Assembly: GCA_002436065.1 (NCBI GenBank)
Contig: DIXP01000065.1
Span: 43,090-107,089 of the forward strand
Reading direction: 5' to 3'
Source of the DNA: Chloroflexi bacterium UBA6077
GTDB lineage: Bacteria > Chloroflexota > UBA6077
DNA: 64,000 nt
In this document: positions 20,046 through 26,639 of the stretch, one piece after another
How positions within the stretch are numbered: the first letter of the stretch is position 1
Layout: the number at the start of each line of letters is the position of its first letter
The notes under the pieces: model-generated
The model's input: only the letters and a program-made list of their open reading frames with translations
What the model was told of the DNA's origin: nothing
The model's database searches: none
Translations under genes and position numbers: made by a program

Positions 20046-20819
20046 TTGCGAAAGAACAGGGTGAAGGAGCTTTGGCAGGCGGGCAAGCCGGTGGTCACCG
20101 GTTGGTGCGGCACGCCCGATCCCTACACTTCCGAGGTGATGGCCCGGGCCGGCTTCGATGCCTTGATCCTGGATATGCAGCACGGCATGGGCATCGGTCC
20201 GGATAGGGCGGTAATCTGGCTTCAGATCGTTGGACAGACGGACACCACCCCCATCGTCCGGGTCCCCTGGAACGACCCCGTCTACATCCAGTGGGTGTTG
20301 GATGCCGGCGCCATGGGCGTCATCGTCCCCATGATCAACAGTATCGAGGACGCCAAGAAGGCCATCGGGGCCAGCAAGTACCCGCCCATCGGGTATCGGA
20401 GCAACGGCCCGAACCGGGCACGCTTCTATGGTGCGCCGGACTACTTCGACCATGCGAACGAAGAGGTGCTCTGCATCCTGATGATGGAGACGAAGGAGGG
20501 GATCGACTCCATGGAGGAGATCGCCAAGCTGCCTGGGGTAGATGGCTACTACATTGGCCCCACCGACCTTGCCCTCTCCATCGGCCTGCCCCCCAGGATG
20601 GATTCCAAGGAGCCTCAGCACATCGCCCAGGTTCAGAGGGTGATCGACACGGCCAGGGCCCACGGCCAGCACGCCGGCATCCACCTGACCGGTCCGGAGG
20701 AGGGCATCCGGCGCTGGAAGCAGGGCTTCAACCTGAACCCAATCTGCATCGACATCTCGATGGTGGCTTCGGGCGTGCAGCGGGGCATCGACGAGTTCAA
20801 GAAGGGCATCGCAGGGTAG
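20046..20819 (+). CDS. HpcH/HpaI-family aldolase
   Basis: 257-residue class II aldolase of the HpcH/HpaI/CitE TIM-barrel group. Members such as 4-hydroxy-2-oxoheptane-1,7-dioate aldolase cleave 4-hydroxy-2-oxoacids to pyruvate plus an aldehyde. Motifs: LILDMQHG, the metal ligand Glu in MMETKEGIDSMEEIA, and the product region GYYIGPTDLALSIGLPP. The start is TTG at 20046, eight bases after GGAGG. A TTG further upstream (19989) has no ribosome site. It is followed by a hydratase of the same lower meta-cleavage pathway. HpaI or a relative is likely, but citramalyl or other lyase activity cannot be excluded. Confidence 0.88.
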   Translation: MRKNRVKELWQAGKPVVTGWCGTPDPYTSEVMARAGFDALILDMQHGMGIGPDRAVIWLQIVGQTDTTPIVRVPWNDPVYIQWVLDAGAMGVIVPMINSIEDAKKAIGASKYPPIGYRSNGPNRARFYGAPDYFDHANEEVLCILMMETKEGIDSMEEIAKLPGVDGYYIGPTDLALSIGLPPRMDSKEPQHIAQVQRVIDTARAHGQHAGIHLTGPEEGIRRWKQGFNLNPICIDISMVASGVQRGIDEFKKGIAG

Positions 20820-20857
20820 CGGTTCGGACGAAAGAGTGAACCTTGGCGGCTTGCCGT

Positions 20858-20893
20858 GGGCGCGTCTCGGACCGCTCGGTCCGGGGCGCGCCC
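20858..20893 (+). terminator. Two-part hairpin between aldolase and hydratase genes
   Basis: GGGCGCG (20858-20864) pairs with CGCGCCC (20887-20893), and inside it CGGACCG (20868-20874) pairs with CGGTCCG (20877-20883). It probably reduces read-through from the aldolase into the hydratase. No U-run. Confidence 0.5.
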
Positions 20894-20972
20894 ATCCCCT
20901 CGTGATATACTCACCCTATCACGCTCCACCATGCGCAGTGGCTCCGGTGGGGCGCCGTGGGAGGATAAATCT

Positions 20973-21761
20973 GTGTTTGCTCAGTCTCAGGTCGACGACA
21001 TCGCTCGCGAGCTGTTCACTGCGGAGCAGTCCTGCAACCAGATCCCCGCTATCACCCAGACCCACCCCTCCATGTCCATGGACGACGCCTACGCCGTCCA
21101 GGCGGCGCTGGTAGGGCTCCGCCAGGGCGCCGGCCAGCCGGTCATGGGCAAGAAGGTCGCCCTCACCAATCCCGACGTCCAGAAGGTGTTCGGAGTCAAC
21201 GAGCCGGTGTTCGGCCACCTGATGAGCGACATGTTCATCCGAGAGGGGGAGCCGATCAGCTGCGCCCAGCTCACGCAGCCGAAGATCGAGCCGGAGATCG
21301 CCTTCGTAATGAAGAGCGACCTGAAGGGCCCCGGCGTCACGGCTGCCCAGGTGCTCGCCGCGACGGCCGGAGTGATGCCCTCTTTCGAGATCCCCGGCGC
21401 CCGCATCAAGGACTGGAAGTTCAAACTGCCCGACATAGCGGCGGACAATGCCTTCGCCATCCGGGTCGTTCTGGGTGGCACCCTTACCCCCATCGACGGG
21501 CTCGACCTGCGCCTCCTGGGCGTGATGTTCGAGAGGAACGGCGTGGTGGTTTCCACCGGAGCGGGGGCCTCGGCTATGGGCAATCCGGTGGACGTCGTGG
21601 CCTGGCTCGCCAACAAGCTTGGCCAGTATGGCTCGGGGTTGAAGGCCGGCGACGTTGTGCTCCCTGGGGCCCTGGTGGTGGCACCAGAGGTGCATCCGGG
21701 CGAGTTCTACAAGGCCACCTTTGACCGGCTAGGATCGGTGTCGGCGCTCTTCGTAGAGTAG
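20973..21761 (+). CDS. 2-oxo-dienoate hydratase (HpaH/MhpD, FAH superfamily)
   Basis: 262 residues, the normal length of MhpD/HpaH hydratases, which add water to 2-hydroxy-2,4-dienoates or 2-oxohept-4-ene-1,7-dioate. Motifs: GKKVALTNPDVQKVFGV near residue 62, KIEPEIAFVM (metal Glu pair) near 105, and the C-terminal AWLANKLGQYGSGLKAGDVV. I chose GTG at 20973, eight bases after GGGAGG. The open frame extends upstream without support. The product of this reaction is the substrate type of the HpaI-like aldolase encoded just upstream, so the two form a lower aromatic-catabolism pair. Confidence 0.9.
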   Translation: MFAQSQVDDIARELFTAEQSCNQIPAITQTHPSMSMDDAYAVQAALVGLRQGAGQPVMGKKVALTNPDVQKVFGVNEPVFGHLMSDMFIREGEPISCAQLTQPKIEPEIAFVMKSDLKGPGVTAAQVLAATAGVMPSFEIPGARIKDWKFKLPDIAADNAFAIRVVLGGTLTPIDGLDLRLLGVMFERNGVVVSTGAGASAMGNPVDVVAWLANKLGQYGSGLKAGDVVLPGALVVAPEVHPGEFYKATFDRLGSVSALFVE

Positions 21762-21807
21762 TCAGCACTCAGGGAGCGCGGACTGCCCGCGCTCCCGTTC
21801 CCGCTAC

Positions 21808-21939
21808 GTAGTGCAGGGCCCTGTGCCCTGCCACCCGTTGGCGTACAAGTTGATAACCACCTGCGCTACCCACTCCGGACCTATTGGCAACGGCGCAGGG
21901 CAGATCAACAGGACGGCAGGGCACGGGGCCCTGCACTAC
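21808..21939. repeat. 132-bp element bounded by 25-bp inverted repeats
   Basis: GTAGTGCAGGGCCCTGTGCC... (21808-21832) matches the reverse complement of 21915-21939 with 24 of 25 bases. The interior is not obviously palindromic and holds no gene. It could be a small MITE-like element or a long hairpin leader ahead of the CPBP gene. Confidence 0.55.
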
Positions 21940-21969
21940 CGGTCGAAACCAATTTGGCGGACCACGAGC

Positions 21970-23151
21970 ATGCAGGAAGACATACCAAGGCCCACTGACG
22001 GAGATGAGCAGCCTGCGGCCAGCTTGCCAATGCGTGGGAAGACGCACGGCTGGCTGATAGCCGGAGTGTTCGCTCTGCTGCCGGCGCTCGCTGTCGCTGG
22101 GATAGCGATTGGCGGGGAGTTTGGCCAGATCGTGCTCACAGGGGTTGAATCTCTGCCCTTGATGGTGCTGGCGATGCTGGCCTATCTTGGGGTTGAACGC
22201 ACCTGGGCCAAGGGGCTTACCCTGCTGTGGCTGCTGGCGCTGGTGCTGCTGGTGCAGTTCATCTACCTGGTGACAAGCCTTGCCGCCCTTGAGGCTGCCA
22301 CCAACCTGGATGCGACTGCTGGGAGGCTACAGGCGGCCGCCGTCCTGGTGGGGATAGGCATATCTCCCCTCATCGGCGCGGCCGCCTTCTTCAGGACTGT
22401 TCGGCTCCGATTGCGACGTTTTCTCCCCATAGACCCCGACTCCTTTGTCCATACAGTGGCCCTTGCCACCGTCATCACCTTCACCCTGGCCAGCTTCGCG
22501 CCGCTGCTCGTATTGGGGGTCCCTCCACTGCTGTCCACAGTGGAGGAGATAGGTGCCGAAGGCGGCATCGGGGGGCGTGGCAGCTCTGGGGCGCTGAGGG
22601 ACGACCTCTATGCTCTCGGCTGGATGATACCGGCTACCATCTTTGCGGTCGGGTTTGGCATTCGTCGCTCCTTCCGGGAGTCTATCAATCGGCTGGGACT
22701 GGTGCGGCCGACAGGACGCCAAATGGCAGCCGCGGTGGGGCTTGCGATTGGGCTGGTGGTGGTGATGCAGCTGGTGGACACGGGGATTGGGACGCTCTGG
22801 GAGAGCATGGGGTGGGCACTCACCGACGCGGAGGCGTTTGAGAAGCTGATCGCGCACGCTTTTAGTCCGGTTGGAGCGCTCGTGATTGGCATCACGGCCG
22901 GATTGGGAGAGGAACTGGCGGTTCGGGGCGTCCTTCAGCCCCGACTGGGGATCCTGCTCTCCAACATCTTTTTCACCGGTCTCCACGCCGCCCAATACAA
23001 CTGGGATGCCCTTCTCTCGGTGTTCCTGATCGGTCTTGCCCTCGGGTTGATACGGCAGCGCAGCAACACCACCACCAGTGCCGTGGTGCATGGCGGCTAT
23101 GACTTCATCGTGATCATGATGGATGTCTTCCAGATCCCTGGGCTCTCATGA
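21970..23151 (+). CDS. CPBP-family intramembrane protease
   Basis: 393 residues, mostly hydrophobic with about 8-9 membrane segments. The CPBP (Abi/Rce1-like) core is in the C-terminal 120 residues: GLGEELAVRG with Glu314-Glu315 and Arg319, then FTGLHAAQYN with His339, then VVHGGYDF. These glutamic-type residues are all present, so an active intramembrane protease is predicted. The N-terminal 180 residues are extra membrane segments. The start is ATG at 21970. An upstream extension would read through the inverted-repeat element. It overlaps the next gene by four bases (ATGA). Confidence 0.88.
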   Translation: MQEDIPRPTDGDEQPAASLPMRGKTHGWLIAGVFALLPALAVAGIAIGGEFGQIVLTGVESLPLMVLAMLAYLGVERTWAKGLTLLWLLALVLLVQFIYLVTSLAALEAATNLDATAGRLQAAAVLVGIGISPLIGAAAFFRTVRLRLRRFLPIDPDSFVHTVALATVITFTLASFAPLLVLGVPPLLSTVEEIGAEGGIGGRGSSGALRDDLYALGWMIPATIFAVGFGIRRSFRESINRLGLVRPTGRQMAAAVGLAIGLVVVMQLVDTGIGTLWESMGWALTDAEAFEKLIAHAFSPVGALVIGITAGLGEELAVRGVLQPRLGILLSNIFFTGLHAAQYNWDALLSVFLIGLALGLIRQRSNTTTSAVVHGGYDFIVIMMDVFQIPGLS

Positions 23152-23981
23152 AAGAGCCGCATCCCAGGAACTGTCTCAACGATCTGTCGGGTGAAGAGTG
23201 GCTGTACTTCACCAAGTCGGTGATCACCACGACCTTTCCCTCGGAGCATGGTCACGCCCTGCGCAAGGCCCATGGCGCCAACAAGCCGCCCCAACTGATG
23301 AAACAGTTGATCGAGTTCTTCACGAAGGCAGGGGGCCGCGTGCTGGATCCCTTTGCCGGCGTTGGCGGGACGCTGATAGGCGCGGCCCTGTGCGACTCGC
23401 CTCGGGAGTGCGTGGGGATCGAGATCAACGAGCGCTGGCTGGATGTGTACCGCCAGGTTGTAGAGCAATCCGCCGGCGCCCTCCGGTGCTATCCGATGGT
23501 ACATGGCGACTGCCTGGAGGAAATGGCCCGCATGGAGGGCGAGTCTTTCGATTTCATCGCCACCGATCCCCCCTACAACCTCCACCTCGAGCGCACCATG
23601 TGCGACGGCCGCTACGACGAGAGTTTCGCCAACCGTCGCACCGACTACGACATGCGATCCGACGACCCGCGGGATCTCGCCAATCTCGGAAGCTACGATG
23701 CCTATCTCGATGGGATGGAGCGGCTGTTCGCCGAGTGTCTGCGGGTGCTGAAGCGCGGCAAGTACATGGCGGTGATAGTGCGCAACGCCTATCAGAAGGG
23801 GGAGTACATATTCACCCACGCCGACCTGGCACGTCGCGCCAAGTCGGCGGGTTTCGTGCCCAAAGGAGAGAAGGTGTGGTACCAAGCGGGCACCCGTCTT
23901 CGCCCCTACGGCTACCCCTACAGCTACGTTCCCAACATCGCCCACCAGCACATCGTGATCTTGCAGCGACCTGCTCGATAG
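23148..23981 (+). CDS. DNA methyltransferase with DPPY motif (N4/N6 type)
   Basis: 277 residues. The cofactor motif I is VLDPFAGVGGT (about residues 65-75) and the catalytic motif IV is ATDPPYNLHLER (about 138-149). Motif I precedes motif IV, followed by a region rich in conserved aromatics (GTRLRPYGYPYSYVPN). DPPY indicates exocyclic amino methylation of adenine or cytosine. The order and small size resemble stand-alone modification enzymes. No restriction enzyme is nearby. Translation is coupled to the CPBP gene by an ATGA overlap, an odd pairing. An RNA or tRNA target cannot be excluded. Confidence 0.85.
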   Translation: MKEPHPRNCLNDLSGEEWLYFTKSVITTTFPSEHGHALRKAHGANKPPQLMKQLIEFFTKAGGRVLDPFAGVGGTLIGAALCDSPRECVGIEINERWLDVYRQVVEQSAGALRCYPMVHGDCLEEMARMEGESFDFIATDPPYNLHLERTMCDGRYDESFANRRTDYDMRSDDPRDLANLGSYDAYLDGMERLFAECLRVLKRGKYMAVIVRNAYQKGEYIFTHADLARRAKSAGFVPKGEKVWYQAGTRLRPYGYPYSYVPNIAHQHIVILQRPAR

Positions 23982-24065
23982 TGCACAACCGCAGGGCAAG
24001 GCTGCTAGAATTGCGCCGTCGGGACACATGAACGGCTGCACGCTCGAAGTGAGGTAATTGCGTCC

Positions 24066-25718
24066 ATGGAAAAGGTTGACCAGACCGTCCGATGCGATGT
24101 CCTGGTGATAGGCGGGGCTGTGGCGGGGATGACGGCGGCTATCGAGGCCAGGTCACGGGGTGCCGACGTCTTGATCGCCGCCAAGGGTAGGGTCGGGCGA
24201 AGCGGGAACGTCATAGTCGCCGGCGGACAGTTCTCGACCGTGGTGCCCTATCCCGGGTGCGAGGACTCGCCGGAACACCATTTCCAGGACAGTCTGGAGG
24301 GGGGATGCGGGCTCAATGACGAGCGGCTGCTGCGCATACTCGCCTCCGAAGGCGGGACCCAGCTGCTGAAGTTGGAGGAGTGGGGGGTGCCATTCCTGCG
24401 CGTCGATGGCGAGTTGGTGCGCCGCATGCCGCCCGGGCATCGCTACGCAAGGGGCATCCCCGCGGACATCTCCGCCTTTCCCTCCACCGTTGGCAGCCAG
24501 GCCATTACCCTGCCCATTCGGAAGACGGCACTGCGATTGGGGGTGCGCTTCCTGGAGCGCGCCCCGGTGGTCAGATTGCTGCTGAGCGAGGGGCGGGTTC
24601 GCGGAGCCCTCCTGATCGACCTGGAGCGAGGCCAACCGGTATTGGTCGAGGCCGGCGCCGTGGTGGTGGCGGCCGGTGGCGGGGGGCGGCTCTACTCAAA
24701 CACCAACAACACGCGCGACGTCTCCGGCGACTCCTATGCCTTCCTGCTCCAGGCGGGTGCGACCCTGCGCGACATGGAGTTCGTCCAGTACTATCCCGTC
24801 CAGATGACCTCTCCCTATCGGGCGGTGGTGAACGCCGCGGCCGGAGCCGACGGCGCGGTCCTTCGAAACCGCCAGGGGGAAGCCTTCATGCACCGTTACG
24901 ATCCAGTCAATGGGGAGAAGGCCACGCGCGACGTGATGAGCCGGGCCATTTTCTCAGAGGTGGAGAAGGGTGACGGCATCGACGGACAGGTATACTACGA
25001 TTGGACAGGGGTGCCCAGTGATGCGGTGGAGCGGAAGTACGGCCTCTTCGCCCGAGAGTTGAGGAAGCACGGGGTCGACCTCTCGCGGGACTGGATCAAG
25101 GTGGGCACCGCCACCCACTTCTTCATGGGTGGCGCGGTGGTGGACGAGCGCTGCGATACCGGAGTGCCCGGGCTGTACGCGGCCGGCGAGGCTGTTGGGG
25201 GTGTCCACGGCGCGAATCGCCTGGGTGGCAACGCCCTGGTTGAAGCGATGGTATTCGGCCCCATCGCCGGCCGGTCGGCCGCTGAGTTCGCCGCCGGTGA
25301 GGGCCGCCATCTGGAGATCCCCCGGTGCTTCGAAGGGATAGCTGTTTCTGAAGGGGTAGCTTCGCCTGTGGAGGAGATCCGGGTTGCCCTGCGCGAAGCC
25401 ATGTGGAAGGGTGCCTCTATCGTTCGTTCGGAGGCATCGCTGCAGTCGGCGCTGGCAACGGTCCGTGAGTGCTCTGCTGCCCTTGTCGGCTCACCCGCCT
25501 CGTCCTGGATGGAGGTGGCGCGGCGCGAGGAGATGCGGCTGATGCGCCTAACGGCGGAATCCATCGTCCTCTCCGCCCTCGCCAGGCTGGAAAGTCGGGG
25601 TGCTCACTATCGGGACGACTACCCCTCCACGGAGGAGCGCTGGCTGGGCAGCAACCATGTGCGGCTGGCGGAGAGCGGCCTGGAAGTCGAATTCGTTCCC
25701 AAGATAGCGCGACGCTAA
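24066..25718 (+). CDS. FAD-binding fumarate reductase/succinate dehydrogenase-like flavoprotein
   Basis: 550 residues. The N-terminal FAD-binding dinucleotide fold is DVLVIGGAVAGMTAAIEA (residues 15-32), followed by GRSGNVIVAGGQF. A capping domain occupies the middle, and the C-terminal flavin-binding segment is LYAAGEAVGGVHGANRLGGN. This is the FAD_binding_2/FrdA architecture, soluble with no signal peptide. It is followed after 22 bases by an Fe-S protein gene, a likely electron partner. No cytochrome b subunit is present, so it is more probably a soluble oxidoreductase of the aspartate-oxidase/adenylylsulfate-reductase-like group than respiratory complex II. The substrate is unknown. Confidence 0.88.
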   Translation: MEKVDQTVRCDVLVIGGAVAGMTAAIEARSRGADVLIAAKGRVGRSGNVIVAGGQFSTVVPYPGCEDSPEHHFQDSLEGGCGLNDERLLRILASEGGTQLLKLEEWGVPFLRVDGELVRRMPPGHRYARGIPADISAFPSTVGSQAITLPIRKTALRLGVRFLERAPVVRLLLSEGRVRGALLIDLERGQPVLVEAGAVVVAAGGGGRLYSNTNNTRDVSGDSYAFLLQAGATLRDMEFVQYYPVQMTSPYRAVVNAAAGADGAVLRNRQGEAFMHRYDPVNGEKATRDVMSRAIFSEVEKGDGIDGQVYYDWTGVPSDAVERKYGLFARELRKHGVDLSRDWIKVGTATHFFMGGAVVDERCDTGVPGLYAAGEAVGGVHGANRLGGNALVEAMVFGPIAGRSAAEFAAGEGRHLEIPRCFEGIAVSEGVASPVEEIRVALREAMWKGASIVRSEASLQSALATVRECSAALVGSPASSWMEVARREEMRLMRLTAESIVLSALARLESRGAHYRDDYPSTEERWLGSNHVRLAESGLEVEFVPKIARR

Positions 25719-25740
25719 AGCGACGTGAGGAGGCTAATCA

Positions 25741-26439
25741 ATGAGTGAAGGATGGTTGCATCAATCCGAGGCGGTACAGGAGGAGTTGTCGAAGTTGGAG
25801 ACAGACCTGGTTGGCGTGGCCTCGGTTGAGGGGCTGGCGGAACCGAGGCTGCGCGATCAGGTATTGAGGTTGCTGCCCGAGGCAAAGTCCATCGTCGTCC
25901 TCGCCAACGAGATCTATCCGGAGGTGCTGGACCACTCCAGGCCCGAGAAGATCATGGGCGAGGCGTCTCCTCGGGATATGCTGGTCCCCCACATGGAGTA
26001 TCTGAACGGGCGGCTGACCAAGTCGGCCTACGATGTGGCCAAGGCGTGCCGCCGCCAGGGCTTTAAGGCGCTGCCTCTGCACCCGAAGGGCGTGCCCAAC
26101 GACCAGCGCTTCCTCGCGGCGATTCTCTCCTTCAAGCACGCCGCCGAGGCCGCCGGACTGGGGAGCATCGGCCGGCACAGCCTGTTGGTCACACCCCAGT
26201 TTGGACCTAGAGTGAGGCTGGCCAGCGTGCTCACAGAGGCGGAGCTTGCGCCCTCACCACGGCCCTCGAAGAGTCTCTGCAGTGACTGCAACCGCTGCAT
26301 GGAGGCATGTCCCTCCCATGCCCTATCGGAGCCGATCGGGGGCGAGCCCTACAGCATCAATAAGTTCGCCTGCAGCGCGTTCAGGGGCGGCTCCGGGCCC
26401 TGCTCCGAGTGCATGCGAGTGTGTCCCATCGGCCGGTAG
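25741..26439 (+). CDS. 4Fe-4S double-cluster protein, QueG-like
   Basis: 232 residues resembling the epoxyqueuosine-reductase-like 4Fe-4S group: an N-terminal domain (HAAEAAGLGSIGRHSLLVTPQFGPRVR is the family-like core) and a C-terminal ferredoxin-type module with CSDCNRCMEACP and CSECMRVCP. It is shorter than QueG (about 350) and lacks the HEAT-like tail, so it is not a standard queuosine enzyme. Perfect GAGGAGG lies seven bases before the ATG. It is probably co-transcribed with the upstream flavoprotein and may feed it electrons. The DNA after its stop holds an aminotransferase fragment. Confidence 0.8.
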   Translation: MSEGWLHQSEAVQEELSKLETDLVGVASVEGLAEPRLRDQVLRLLPEAKSIVVLANEIYPEVLDHSRPEKIMGEASPRDMLVPHMEYLNGRLTKSAYDVAKACRRQGFKALPLHPKGVPNDQRFLAAILSFKHAAEAAGLGSIGRHSLLVTPQFGPRVRLASVLTEAELAPSPRPSKSLCSDCNRCMEACPSHALSEPIGGEPYSINKFACSAFRGGSGPCSECMRVCPIGR

Positions 26440-26451
26440 CTCGATTCCAAG

Positions 26452-26639
26452 TACGGTGCACGATACCGGAGGGCTACAGCTCCCACCAGTTCTGCATGAA
26501 GGTGTTGGAGGACGTGGCAGTGTGGATGATCCCTGGGTCGATGTACGGCAAGTATGGGGAGGGGTATCTGCGCATCGCCCTTACCCATCCGGCCGAGCGT
26601 ATCGCGGAGGCCATGCGCAGGCTCAAGGGGTGGCACTGA
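26452..26639 (+). pseudogene. C-terminal remnant of a class I/II aminotransferase
   Basis: The translated segment CTIPEGYSSHQFCMKVLEDV, continuing with MIPGSMYGKYGEGYLRIALT and HPAERIAEAMRRLK, matches the last 60 residues of PLP aminotransferases of the LL-diaminopimelate/alanine type (PxG..GxxGEGYxRIALT...ERIxEAxxRL). The rest of the gene, including the PLP lysine, is absent. It starts abruptly after the Fe-S gene stop. It is out of frame with that gene, so it is not a fusion. Confidence 0.75.
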
